This document shows, one piece after another, positions 25,644 to 33,500 of a stretch of DNA of 64,000 bases. The translations under genes were made by a program, and so were the position numbers. Origin of the DNA: Pantoea vagans (GTDB taxonomy: Bacteria; Pseudomonadota; Gammaproteobacteria; Enterobacterales; Enterobacteriaceae); contig NZ_CP038854.1 in assembly GCF_004792415.1 (NCBI RefSeq), forward strand, positions 248,001-312,000. Reading direction: 5' to 3'. Position 1 is the stretch's first letter, and every line of letters starts with the position of its first letter. The notes beneath the pieces are model-generated. The model was not told the DNA's origin. It worked only from the letters and a program-made list of their open reading frames with translations, and did not search any database.

Positions 25644-26026
25644 CAGCGGGCTTCTCCCCTGGATAACTCGCAACGGATCAGTGTCAGCAGCGTATCAACA
25701 TCAATGGGCTTTCGCAAAAACGTGACCGCACCCAGGGCGATGGCATACCACAGGGTGGTGTCATCCAGGTCTGCCGAAATAAAGATGACCGGGGGCAATT
25801 CTGTCTGCTGTTTCAGGAGAACAAACAACTCAAAGCCGGACATGCCCTTGAGTCCGACATCAATGATCAGCATGCCCGCCTCTGAAAGGGCATCGTCATC
25901 GCTCAGGAGCGCTTCACCGGACTCATATAAGCGCGTCGGGTAGCCGTCTGAGTGCAACAGATTGCTCAGTCCACTGCGGACCGCGCGTTCATCATCAACA
26001 ATGATAATACGCTGTGACAGCGCCAT
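25643..26026 (-). CDS. Stand-alone receiver (response regulator) protein
   Basis: A single receiver domain of 127 residues with no output domain: VDD (10-12), phospho-acceptor Asp 56 (LIIDVGLKGMSGFEL), Ser 84 and Lys 106 (FLRKPID). The sequence is of the FixJ receiver type. GGAG lies nine bases before its ATG. Its stop overlaps the giant kinase start, so the two are translated together. It may act as a phosphate sink or relay between the kinase and the separate FixJ-type regulator. Confidence 0.9.
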   Translation of the reverse strand: MALSQRIIIVDDERAVRSGLSNLLHSDGYPTRLYESGEALLSDDDALSEAGMLIIDVGLKGMSGFELFVLLKQQTELPPVIFISADLDDTTLWYAIALGAVTFLRKPIDVDTLLTLIRCELSRGEAR

Positions 26027-26069
26027 GCCGTTATTCTCCGGAACGCCTCACCGTGCGGTATGCGAGGAC

Positions 26070-26324
26070 TTAAGGGGTGTTATCGCCATCGGGTGGCGGT
26101 GTTCCACTGATTTTTGGCACACACTCATGGCGAAACCACTTCAGCGTCACAGGCTGACGGCGAAGCAGACGTTTAGCCAGCGGAATGACCTGTTCCCCCA
26201 CCAGCATACCGAACAGCCCCACCAGAGCAATAATCGGCGGAGCCGGAGAGTTAACGTTAAACAGCGCATAGATTACCCCGGCAAGCAGGCCCACCGTGAG
26301 AGAAATAATGTAGGATTTCAACAT
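26070..26324 (-). CDS. XapX-domain membrane protein (second copy)
   Basis: Small membrane protein of 84 residues with two hydrophobic helices around the XapX/DUF1427 signature NSPAPPIIALVGLFGMLVGE (about 25-44), then a basic cytosolic tail (KRLLRRQPVTLKWFRHEC) ending in a Pro/Asp-rich stretch. The function of XapX proteins is unknown. It starts two bases after the stop of another XapX gene, so they are tandem paralogues and may form a heteromer. Between an isochorismatase-type hydrolase and the sensor genes. Confidence 0.85.
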   Translation of the reverse strand: MLKSYIISLTVGLLAGVIYALFNVNSPAPPIIALVGLFGMLVGEQVIPLAKRLLRRQPVTLKWFRHECVPKISGTPPPDGDNTP

Positions 26325-26326
26325 GT

Positions 26327-26548
26327 TCAGCTTATCCGCAACGGGTATATTTCAGGCTGATCGCTGAGCGACTGCAGGACGGTCGCATGCGCCGCAGGTA
26401 TCATCGCCTGCACCAGCGCCCCGCCCAGTAACATTCCCAGCAGGCCCACCAGCGCAATCGCAGGCGGAGCGGGTGAACGGACCTTAAGCAGGCCGTACAG
26501 CACGCCAATCAGCACCCCTGCCGCCAGGGAAAGAAGTAAAGGATTCAT
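26327..26548 (-). CDS. XapX-domain membrane protein (first copy)
   Basis: Small membrane protein of 73 residues, with helices at about 4-22 and 29-50 and the signature RSPAPPAIALVGLLGMLLGG (about 24-43). It shares most signature positions with the downstream XapX protein but has a different C-terminus (HATVLQSLSDQPEIYPLRIS). AGGAG lies upstream at good spacing. Operon member between the isochorismatase-type hydrolase and the second XapX gene. A channel or transport-accessory role is possible but unproven. Confidence 0.85.
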   Translation of the reverse strand: MNPLLLSLAAGVLIGVLYGLLKVRSPAPPAIALVGLLGMLLGGALVQAMIPAAHATVLQSLSDQPEIYPLRIS

Positions 26549-26610
26549 GACCGGACTCCTGTGATGCCCGTCTGCTGACCGGCAGCGCGTGCCGATCAGC
26601 AGAGCGACCC

Positions 26611-27303
26611 TTAGCGGACCGGCGCGTGAACCGGTGCCAAAGTACGGTGTTCACTTTTCTGACGCGACGGTGCTTTATGCACCATGGTGTAGGCATAATC
26701 CACACCAATGCCATAGGCACCTGAATGCTCTTTGGCGATGTTCATTACCGCATCGTAAGTGTCACGGTTGGCCCAGTCACGCTGCCACTCCAGCATAACC
26801 TGTTGCCAGGTCACCGGCACCACACCCGCCTGGATCATGCGCTGCATTGCGTAGTCGTGCGCTTCTTTGGTGGTACCGCCTGACGCGTCGGCCACCATAT
26901 AGATTTCGTAGTCGCCTTCCAGCATCGCACACAGGGCAAAGCTGTTGTTACAAACCTCTGTCCAGAGTCCCGACACCACCACTTTTTTCCTGCCGTTCGC
27001 CGCCAGGGCATCACGCACTTTCTGGTCATCCCAGGAGTTCATCGAGCTGCGCTCCAGGATATCCTGACCAGGGAAGACATCCAGCAGCTCCGGATAGGTA
27101 TGACCGGAGAAGCTTTCGGTTTCGACCGTGGTAATGATGGTCGGGATATTGAAGACTTTTGCCGCCTTCGCCAGCGCAACGGTGTTGTTTTTCAGCACCT
27201 GACGGTCAATCGACTGCACGCCAAAGGCCATCTGCGGCTGCTGGTCGATGAAGATAATCTGGCTGTTATGTGGCGTGAGGACTTCAAGCTTTGCGTTGGA
27301 CAT
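26611..27303 (-). CDS. Isochorismatase-family cysteine hydrolase (YcaC-like)
   Basis: Cysteine hydrolase of 230 residues. The N-terminal strand IIFIDQQPQMAF carries catalytic Asp 20, and the nucleophile is Cys 118 in VVVSGLWTEVCNNSFALCAM, the family cis-peptide/cysteine block. It resembles E. coli YcaC (208 residues) with a C-terminal extension YAYTMVHKAPSRQKSEHRTL. ATG 27303 is chosen, with GGTGA upstream; longer in-frame starts give a non-homologous N-terminus. It leads the minus-strand operon that includes XapX and sensor genes and is divergent from a YtcJ-type amidohydrolase. Substrate unknown; an amide or nitrile-derived compound is possible. Confidence 0.85.
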   Translation of the reverse strand: MSNAKLEVLTPHNSQIIFIDQQPQMAFGVQSIDRQVLKNNTVALAKAAKVFNIPTIITTVETESFSGHTYPELLDVFPGQDILERSSMNSWDDQKVRDALAANGRKKVVVSGLWTEVCNNSFALCAMLEGDYEIYMVADASGGTTKEAHDYAMQRMIQAGVVPVTWQQVMLEWQRDWANRDTYDAVMNIAKEHSGAYGIGVDYAYTMVHKAPSRQKSEHRTLAPVHAPVR

Positions 27304-27446
27304 GCGTTCACCCATAGAGGTTAAGTAACGGAATTTCCGCCAACCGGCGCGGAGCAAAAATACGGTCAGGGCAGGTTTATTTTCCTGCTGCTGACTGTCT
27401 GGTCGCAGTGTAGGGCGACGTGCCACGGCAAACTATTATCTCTGCG

Positions 27447-27486
27447 TATAACTATACGAAGGTATAGGTATCCCTCTGTATAACTA
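27447..27486. promoter_or_regulatory. Repeat-containing operator candidate in a divergent promoter
   Basis: TATAACTA occurs twice (27447-27454 and 27479-27486), 32 bases apart or about three helical turns, each followed after one base by ACGA. Between them lies the dyad CTATAC-GAAG-GTATAG (27452-27467). The block sits midway in the 287-base gap between the isochorismatase operon and the amidohydrolase operon, so one regulator could control both. The FixJ-type protein at 19454 is the likely candidate. Confidence 0.5.
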
Positions 27487-27590
27487 GACGATCCCTCAGC
27501 CCGCTCACCATAATCCGGCTTATTCGTGCCCTGCTTATTGCGGCACTTCCTGTCCCGCGCTGAGTCGGACAACCCCGTTGAGGAGGATCT

Positions 27591-29468
27591 ATGGTTACGC
27601 TGGGTAAAGCTGAACTGATACTGACCCATGGCAAATTTCATACTGTTGACCGCAGCAATCCGGTCGCAGAAGCCGTGGCAATTCGTGATGGCAAATTTGT
27701 TGCGGTAGGCACGCTGGCAGAGGCGATGGAGTATCACTGTGACGGCACTAAAGTGATCGATCTTAAAGGCCACACCGCCGTACCGGGCCTGAACGATTCA
27801 CACCTGCATCTGATCCGCGGCGGGCTGAACTACAACCTTGAACTGCGCTGGGAAGGTGTACCGTCGGTGGCCGATGCGCTGCGGATGCTGAAAGCACAGG
27901 CGCTGCGTACTCCATCACCGCAGTGGGTACGTGTCGTCGGTGGCTGGACCGAGTTCCAGTTTGCCGAGCGCCGGATGCCGACGCTGGATGAGATCAACGA
28001 AGCCGCACCCGACACACCGGTTTTCCTGCTGCACCTTTATGACCGCGCGCTGCTCAACCGCGCCGCACTGAAAGTGGTTGGCTACACCAGAGAGACGCCG
28101 AACCCGCCGGGAGGTGAAATCCAGCGCGACAGTAACGGTAATCCCACCGGCCTGCTGATTGCCCGTCCCAATGCGATGATCCTCTACGCCACGCTGGCGA
28201 AAGGCCCGAAGCTGCCGCTGGAACAGCAGATCAACTCCACCCGCCAGTTTATGCGTGAGCTGAACCGTCTGGGCCTGACCAGCGCAATTGACGCCGGCGG
28301 CGGCTTCCAGAACTATCCCGAAGATTATGAAGTGATCGCTGAGCTGCATCAGAAAAAACAGATGACGCTGCGTATCGCCTACAACCTCTTCACGCAGCGT
28401 CCGGGGCATGAACTGGAAGATTTTGAGAAGTGGACGGACATGCTGACGCCAGGCCAGGGCAGCGACTATTTCCGTCACAACGGCGCAGGTGAAATGCTGG
28501 TCTTCTCGGCTGCCGACTTCGAAGATTTCCTGGAGCCGCGTCCCGACCTGGCGCCCGGTATGGAAGATGAGCTGGAGCGCGTAGTGCGTCATCTGGTGGA
28601 GCATCGCTGGCCATTCCGCCTGCATGCGACCTATGACGAGTCGATCAGCCGGATGCTGGATGTCTTCGAGAAGGTCAACCGCGATATCCCGTTCAATGGC
28701 CTGCACTGGTTCTTTGACCACGCGGAAACAGTCACTCAGCGCAATATCGATCGTATTAAAGAGCTGGGCGGTGGCATTGCCGTACAGCACCGCATGGCGT
28801 TTCAGGGGGAATACTTTGCTGAACGCTACGGCATCGAAGCCACCCGCCACACGCCGCCGGTGCAGAAAATGCTGGAGACCGGCGTTCCGGTCGGACTCGG
28901 CACCGATGCGACCCGCGTCGCCAGCTACAACCCCTGGACCGCACTCTACTGGCTGGTTTCCGGCCGCACCGTGGGCGGCATGCAGATGTATGACGTCAGT
29001 GCCCGCCCTGACCGCGAAACGGCGCTGATGCTCTGGACCCAGGGCAGCGCCTGGTTCTCCAGTGAACAGGGTAAAAAAGGCCAGATCAGAATCGGGCAAC
29101 TGGCGGATCTGGCCGTGCTGAGCAAGGACTTCTTCAGCGTGCCGGAAGAAGAAATCAAAGGCATCGAGTCGGTGCTGACCGTGGTGGATGGCAATATTGT
29201 CTATGCCGCTGGTTCGTTCAGCGCGGATGCACCGCCCGCGATTCCGGTCCTGCCTGAGTGGTCGCCAGTGGTTAACGTGCCGGGTCACTATCGCAGCGCC
29301 CCGCCGGTTGCGCAGAGTCGGGCAGGCATGATGCCCGCCGTCCACCACTGCAGCGGTCCGTGTGGGGTTCATCAACACTCGCATGAGATTGCGCGGGGTT
29401 CCAGCGTGCCGGTCGCCGAAGATAACGCCTTCTGGGGCGTGCTCGGCTGCAGCTGCTTCGCGTTTTAA
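27591..29468 (+). CDS. YtcJ-type amidohydrolase
   Basis: Metal-dependent amidohydrolase (amidohydrolase 3/YtcJ family), 625 residues. The N-terminal beta-sandwich LILTHGKFHTVD...AVAIRDGKFVAVG is followed by metal ligands DSHLHL (His 71, His 73), a later His in WFFDHAETVTQRN and Asp in GTDATRVASYNPW. An unusual tail (about 580-625) holds HHCSGPCGVHQHSH and CSC, rich in Cys and His and possibly metal-binding; ordinary YtcJ proteins end earlier. AGGAGG precedes the ATG. It leads the operon with DoxX, MFS and hydrolase genes. The substrate may be an amide or cyclic imide. Confidence 0.88.
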   Translation: MVTLGKAELILTHGKFHTVDRSNPVAEAVAIRDGKFVAVGTLAEAMEYHCDGTKVIDLKGHTAVPGLNDSHLHLIRGGLNYNLELRWEGVPSVADALRMLKAQALRTPSPQWVRVVGGWTEFQFAERRMPTLDEINEAAPDTPVFLLHLYDRALLNRAALKVVGYTRETPNPPGGEIQRDSNGNPTGLLIARPNAMILYATLAKGPKLPLEQQINSTRQFMRELNRLGLTSAIDAGGGFQNYPEDYEVIAELHQKKQMTLRIAYNLFTQRPGHELEDFEKWTDMLTPGQGSDYFRHNGAGEMLVFSAADFEDFLEPRPDLAPGMEDELERVVRHLVEHRWPFRLHATYDESISRMLDVFEKVNRDIPFNGLHWFFDHAETVTQRNIDRIKELGGGIAVQHRMAFQGEYFAERYGIEATRHTPPVQKMLETGVPVGLGTDATRVASYNPWTALYWLVSGRTVGGMQMYDVSARPDRETALMLWTQGSAWFSSEQGKKGQIRIGQLADLAVLSKDFFSVPEEEIKGIESVLTVVDGNIVYAAGSFSADAPPAIPVLPEWSPVVNVPGHYRSAPPVAQSRAGMMPAVHHCSGPCGVHQHSHEIARGSSVPVAEDNAFWGVLGCSCFAF

Positions 29469-29470
29469 TC

Positions 29471-30034
29471 ATGAATAGCGCTATTGCTCTGTCGCCCCGT
29501 ATCAACGCGGGGCTGTTCTTCCTGCGCCTGACCGGCTGCCTGCTGCTGTTGCAGGTGCATGGATTGCCGAAAATTCTCCATTTCAGCGAAGAACTGACGC
29601 GTATCGAAGATCCCTTCGGGCTGGGACCGATGATGAGCCTGCTGCCGGCGATCGTGGCGGAAGTCATCTGCCCGATTTTTATTATCATCGGCTGGGGAAC
29701 CCGGATTGCCTGCCTGCCGATCATCGCGGTGCTGCTGGTGGCGATGCTGGTGGTTCACCCTGGCTGGTCACTGGCTGAAGGCAAGTTCGGCTGGCTGCTG
29801 CTGATTATCTTTACCACGCTGGCGCTGACCGGGCCTGGCGGCTGGCGGCTGGCGCATCGGCGCGATAAAACCTCAGGGGAGACATTATGGCACAGGTTAA
29901 TGATATCCACCAGCTCGATCAGGAACAGCCTGAGGCGACTTCAGGTGAGGTTTCACCACTACAGCCGCTGCGGCAGCCGGTGTTCCGCATGCTCTGGATC
30001 GCTACCGTGGTCTCCAATATCGGCTCCTGGATGA
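29471..30034 (+). CDS. DoxX-family membrane protein, 3' end uncertain
   Basis: Four-helix membrane protein of the DoxX family (INAGLFFLRLTGCLLLLQVHGLPKILHF; IVAEVICPIFIIIGWGTRIACLPII; WLLLIIFTTLALTGPGGWRL). Starts two bases after the amidohydrolase stop. The family-like part ends near residue 135; the frame then stays open for about 50 residues of unlike, Arg/Ser-rich sequence overlapping the first 148 bases of the MFS gene. A lost stop or small frameshift just before the MFS start is likely. DoxX proteins are linked to redox or thiol systems in other bacteria, but the role here is open. Confidence 0.75.
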   Translation: MNSAIALSPRINAGLFFLRLTGCLLLLQVHGLPKILHFSEELTRIEDPFGLGPMMSLLPAIVAEVICPIFIIIGWGTRIACLPIIAVLLVAMLVVHPGWSLAEGKFGWLLLIIFTTLALTGPGGWRLAHRRDKTSGETLWHRLMISTSSIRNSLRRLQVRFHHYSRCGSRCSACSGSLPWSPISAPG

Positions 30035-31512
30035 ACGATGTGGGCGTGAACTGGAGCATGCTGACGCTGAGTGCCGACCCGCTCGCCGTGGCGCTGGTGC
30101 AGGCAGCCAGCAGTCTGCCGATGTTTCTGTTCGCGCTGCCCTCGGGCGTGATGGCGGATATCGTTGATCGCCGCAAATATCTGCTGTTTTCCCAGCTCTG
30201 GACCTTTATCGCCGCAGCCGGGCTGACGGTGCTGGCCTGGACCGGCCATGTGACACCTGAGGTGCTGCTGGGCGCTGCCTTTTTGCTGAGCGCGGGTGCC
30301 GCCATGAGTTCACCGCCCTTCCAGGCGATCGTGCCGGATCTGGTAACTAAACCGGAGCTGGGGGCCGCCATTGCGCTTAACTCGCTCGGCATTAATATCA
30401 GTCGCGCCATCGGTCCGGCGCTGGGCGGTCTGATCCTCTCATTCACCGGCCCCTGGATGGTCTTCCTGCTCAATGCGTTGTCTGTGCTGGGCGTCGCCTG
30501 GGTGCTCTGGCGCTGGAAAGCGGAGCCGAGTGTGCAGCGCCTCCCGCCGGAGCATTTCTTCCCGGCGGTGCGTGCCGGTCTGCGCTACGTGCATGCGGCA
30601 CCGGTTCTGCGTAACGTGCTGGTGCGGACCTTCGCGTTCTTCCTGTCTGGCAGCGCAGGCTGGGCTTTACTGCCGCTGGTGGCGCGTCGAGAGCTCGGCC
30701 TTGGCCCTGGTGGCTACGGCATCATGCTGGCCTGCATCGGTGTCGGCGCGATTACCGGTGCGGTGCTACTGCCGCGTCTGCGTCGTCGCCTGAGCTCCGA
30801 TCGCCTGATGGTGCTTGCCAGTCTGATCTTTGCCCTGACTATGCTGGCGCTGGCTTTTGTGCGGCACTTCTGGCTGCTGAATGCATTCGAGTTCTTTACC
30901 GGCTTCGCCTGGATAGCGGTGCTCTCAACGCTGAATCTCGGCGCACAGCGCAGCGCTGCGAAATGGGTAAAAGCGCGTGCGCTGGCGGTTTATCTGACGG
31001 TCTTCTTTGGCTCTATGACCGCAGGCAGCGCACTCTGGGGACAGCTCGCCTCTCACTTCAGCATTTCGCTGTCGCTCTGTATCGCGGCGCTGGGTATGGT
31101 GCTGGCCAGCAGCACCGTCTGGCGCTGGCGACTCGATCAGGATCCCGATCTCAATCTCGACATGATTGGTGACGGCGTCAATGCACCTGCGCTGGATATT
31201 CGTCACGAACGCGGGCCGGTTATGGTGAATTACGAATACCGGATTACTATTGATGATGCACACGCTTTTACCGTCTGCATGCAGGATATGCGGCGGGTCA
31301 GACGCCGCGGTGGCGCCATCAACTGGTCACTTTATGAAGATATTCTGCAACCCGGCATTTTCGTTGAGACGTTTGTGGTCGGCTCCTGGGTCGAGCATCT
31401 GCGTCAGAAAGAGCGCTACACTATCAATGACAAAAAAATAGAGCGGCGGGTTTTCGCTTTTCATCAGAGCGAAAGCTCACCCGAGGTTCGCTATCTGGTG
31501 GCGCCAGTGTGA
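29887..31512 (+). CDS. MFS transporter with C-terminal soluble domain (TSEF/DUF894 type)
   Basis: Major-facilitator protein of 541 residues. The membrane part (about 30-420) begins PVFRMLWIATVVSNIGSWMNDVGVNWSML and contains SGVMADIVDRRKYLL after helix 2, as in the EntS/DUF894 exporter group. A further 120 residues form a soluble domain (VMVNYEYRITIDDAHAFTVCM ... EERYTINDKK-like) that resembles the antibiotic-biosynthesis-monooxygenase (dimeric alpha-beta barrel) fold often fused in this group. GGGGAG precedes the ATG at 29887. It may export a product of the local hydrolases. Confidence 0.85.
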   Translation: MAQVNDIHQLDQEQPEATSGEVSPLQPLRQPVFRMLWIATVVSNIGSWMNDVGVNWSMLTLSADPLAVALVQAASSLPMFLFALPSGVMADIVDRRKYLLFSQLWTFIAAAGLTVLAWTGHVTPEVLLGAAFLLSAGAAMSSPPFQAIVPDLVTKPELGAAIALNSLGINISRAIGPALGGLILSFTGPWMVFLLNALSVLGVAWVLWRWKAEPSVQRLPPEHFFPAVRAGLRYVHAAPVLRNVLVRTFAFFLSGSAGWALLPLVARRELGLGPGGYGIMLACIGVGAITGAVLLPRLRRRLSSDRLMVLASLIFALTMLALAFVRHFWLLNAFEFFTGFAWIAVLSTLNLGAQRSAAKWVKARALAVYLTVFFGSMTAGSALWGQLASHFSISLSLCIAALGMVLASSTVWRWRLDQDPDLNLDMIGDGVNAPALDIRHERGPVMVNYEYRITIDDAHAFTVCMQDMRRVRRRGGAINWSLYEDILQPGIFVETFVVGSWVEHLRQKERYTINDKKIERRVFAFHQSESSPEVRYLVAPV

Positions 31513-31562
31513 CTGGCGCGATACCAACTTTTCATCCATCACGTCATACAGAGGGCAATACC

Positions 31563-32384
31563 ATGAGCACCTTTAAAACGACCGACGGCACACAAATCTA
31601 CTTCAAGGACTGGGGCACCGGTAAACCTGTGTTGTTCAGCCACGGCTGGCCGCTGGATGCCGATATGTGGGACAGCCAGATGAAATTCCTGGCCGATAAC
31701 GGCTATCGGGTTATTGCGTTTGACCGTCGCGGTTTTGGTCGCTCCGATCAGCCCTGGACCGGTAACGACTACGATACCTTCGCCTCGGATATTAATGACC
31801 TGATCACCCATCTTGACCTGCAGAACGTGACGCTGGTGGGCTTCTCCATGGGTGGCGGCGACGTTACGCGCTACATCGGCAGTTACGGCAGCGATCGCGT
31901 CGCGGCGCTGGTGCTGCTGGGTGCCGTTACGCCTATCTTTGGCAAAACGGCAGACTACCCGCAGGGTGTCGATATGTCGGTATTCGAGGGGATTCGTGAG
32001 GGTCTGCTCAAAGATCGTGCGCAGTTTATCAAAGAGTTCGCCACGCCGTTTTATGGCACTAACGCCGGACAGACCGTTTCAGATGGCGTGATGACGCAGA
32101 CGCTGAATATCGCGCTGCTGGCCTCGCTAAAAAGTACCGTGGACTGCGTTACCGCGTTTGCGGAAACCGATTTCCGTGCTGACGTCGCGAAAGTGAATGT
32201 GCCGACGCTGGTGATTCATGGCAGCAACGACCAGATCGTGCCGTTTGAATCCACCGGCAAAGTGGCGGCGGAGATGATTGAGGGTGCTGAACTCAAGGTC
32301 TATGACAATGCGCCGCATGGTTTCGCGGTAACGCATCAGGATCAGCTGAATCAGGATCTGCTGGCGTTCCTTAACGCGCAGTAA
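31563..32384 (+). CDS. Alpha/beta hydrolase, non-heme haloperoxidase-like
   Basis: Serine hydrolase of 273 residues in the cofactor-free haloperoxidase/arylesterase group. Oxyanion motif FSHGWPLDADMW (25-36), nucleophile Ser 95 in GFSMGGGD, acid Asp in IHGSNDQIVPFE and catalytic His in APHGFAVTHQDQ near the C-terminus. ATG 31563 gives the canonical N-terminus STFKTTDGTQIYFKDWG; GAGGG lies before it. No signal peptide. Last gene of the amidohydrolase-DoxX-MFS operon; probably an ester or lactone hydrolase. Confidence 0.9.
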   Translation: MSTFKTTDGTQIYFKDWGTGKPVLFSHGWPLDADMWDSQMKFLADNGYRVIAFDRRGFGRSDQPWTGNDYDTFASDINDLITHLDLQNVTLVGFSMGGGDVTRYIGSYGSDRVAALVLLGAVTPIFGKTADYPQGVDMSVFEGIREGLLKDRAQFIKEFATPFYGTNAGQTVSDGVMTQTLNIALLASLKSTVDCVTAFAETDFRADVAKVNVPTLVIHGSNDQIVPFESTGKVAAEMIEGAELKVYDNAPHGFAVTHQDQLNQDLLAFLNAQ

Positions 32385-32420
32385 TGCAGTCTGAAGCTGG
32401 CCGCAACAAATAAGCTCAAC

Positions 32421-32533
32421 GAGCAGGTAACACGGCCAGAATTAGGAAAGCGTCCCGCGCCAGGGACGGCGCGGGCCGAGCAGTCATGGATGACAGCTTT
32501 TGCGTCTTTCCGATCTGGCCGTGTTTTCTGCGC
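32421..32533. repeat. Structured intergenic repeat, copy A
   Basis: A 113-base element also found at 62313-62424. It folds as an outer stem (AACACGGCCAGA 32429-32440 with TCTGGCCGTGTT 32514-32525), a second stem (GGAAAG 32445-32450 with CTTTCC 32506-32511), and two inner hairpins (CCCGCGCC/GGCGCGGG at 32454-32475; GTCAT/ATGAC at 32483-32494). Several base pairs differ from copy B but remain paired. It lies between a hydrolase stop and a terminator. Confidence 0.75.
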
Positions 32534-32578
32534 AGGCTCGATCTTAAAGCGGGCATTAGCCGTTGAATCAACCATCAA

Positions 32579-32606
32579 AAACTGCGCGGCGAAAGCCGCG
32601 CAGTTT
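32579..32606. terminator. Bidirectional rho-independent terminator
   Basis: A 12-bp perfect stem (AAACTGCGCGGC / GCCGCGCAGTTT) with a GAAA loop, between the convergent hydrolase and pirin genes. A-runs and T-runs on both sides suit both directions. Confidence 0.85.
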
Positions 32607-32611
32607 CTGTT

Positions 32612-33337
32612 TTAACGGGTTGGATGATTCACTTCATTCGGACGCAGATCGAATAACAGCACTTCTGCCCCGTCACCGTGACTGAACGACAGCGTTTTCT
32701 CATCACGTACCCGCGCGCCGTCTCCGGCATTAAACTGCAGGCCATTGACCCGGACACTGCCCCGCGCCACATGAATATAGGCGTAGCGATCGTCCGGCAG
32801 CGTGATCGTCTGCTGCTCATCGCCCTGGAACAGTCCCGCGTAGATGCGAATATCCTGACGCACCCGCAACGCCCCATTTTCACCCTCTGGCGAAATGATC
32901 AGTCGCAGATTACCGCGTTTATCCGCTTCGCTGACGGAGATCTGCTGATAACCTGGCGGCGTGTTCTTTTCAGCAGGCACCACCCAGATTTGCAGGAAAT
33001 GCACGCCCTCAGTACCTGAGTGGTTGAACTCACTGTGGGTCACACCACTGCCCGCACTCATCAGCTGCACATCACCGGGAACAATCACCGAGCCGGTGCC
33101 CATTGAGTCTTTGTGCTCCAGCGCGCCTTCCAGCACATAAGAGATGATCTCCATATTGCTGTGCGGATGAGCACCAAAACCCCGCCCTTTAGCCACACGA
33201 TCATCATTGATCACCAGCAGATCGGAGAAGCCCGCCTGTTTTGGGTCCCAGTAGTTCGCAAAAGAGAAGGTGTGACGTGAATTCAGCCAGCCGTGATCGC
33301 CCACGCCACGTTGCTCTGACAATCTTTGCTCAATCAT
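32612..33337 (-). CDS. Pirin-family protein (YhhW-like)
   Basis: Bicupin protein of 241 residues, close in type to E. coli YhhW (quercetin 2,3-dioxygenase activity in vitro). Typical blocks: RGVGDHGWLNSRHTFSFANYWDP, FGAHPHSNMEIISYVLEGALEHKDSMG with metal-binding histidines, and MSAGSGVTHSEFNHS. The second cupin is degenerate. ATG 33337 is chosen because AAGGGG lies seven bases before it. Monocistronic. The physiological role of pirins is unsettled; redox sensing or protection is possible. Confidence 0.9.
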   Translation of the reverse strand: MIEQRLSEQRGVGDHGWLNSRHTFSFANYWDPKQAGFSDLLVINDDRVAKGRGFGAHPHSNMEIISYVLEGALEHKDSMGTGSVIVPGDVQLMSAGSGVTHSEFNHSGTEGVHFLQIWVVPAEKNTPPGYQQISVSEADKRGNLRLIISPEGENGALRVRQDIRIYAGLFQGDEQQTITLPDDRYAYIHVARGSVRVNGLQFNAGDGARVRDEKTLSFSHGDGAEVLLFDLRPNEVNHPTR

Positions 33338-33500
33338 ATTCTGCCCCTTCATTGATTCGGGAAGTGCGAATGCCCTTCGATGGAAACAGCATATAAGTAA
33401 ACCAGATAGTCACACAATGGCGTTAAATGGCAATCACTGTCGCTTTTTAGTGGACAATAGAGGCGTGATTAAACGGAGGAATGGCAGGCGGGCCGCGTGT

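Noticed and set aside
27915..29384. Long open frame on the minus strand opposite the amidohydrolase gene
   Set aside because: Its translation is Arg/His/Gln-rich with no domain features; it mirrors the codon bias of the real gene on the plus strand.
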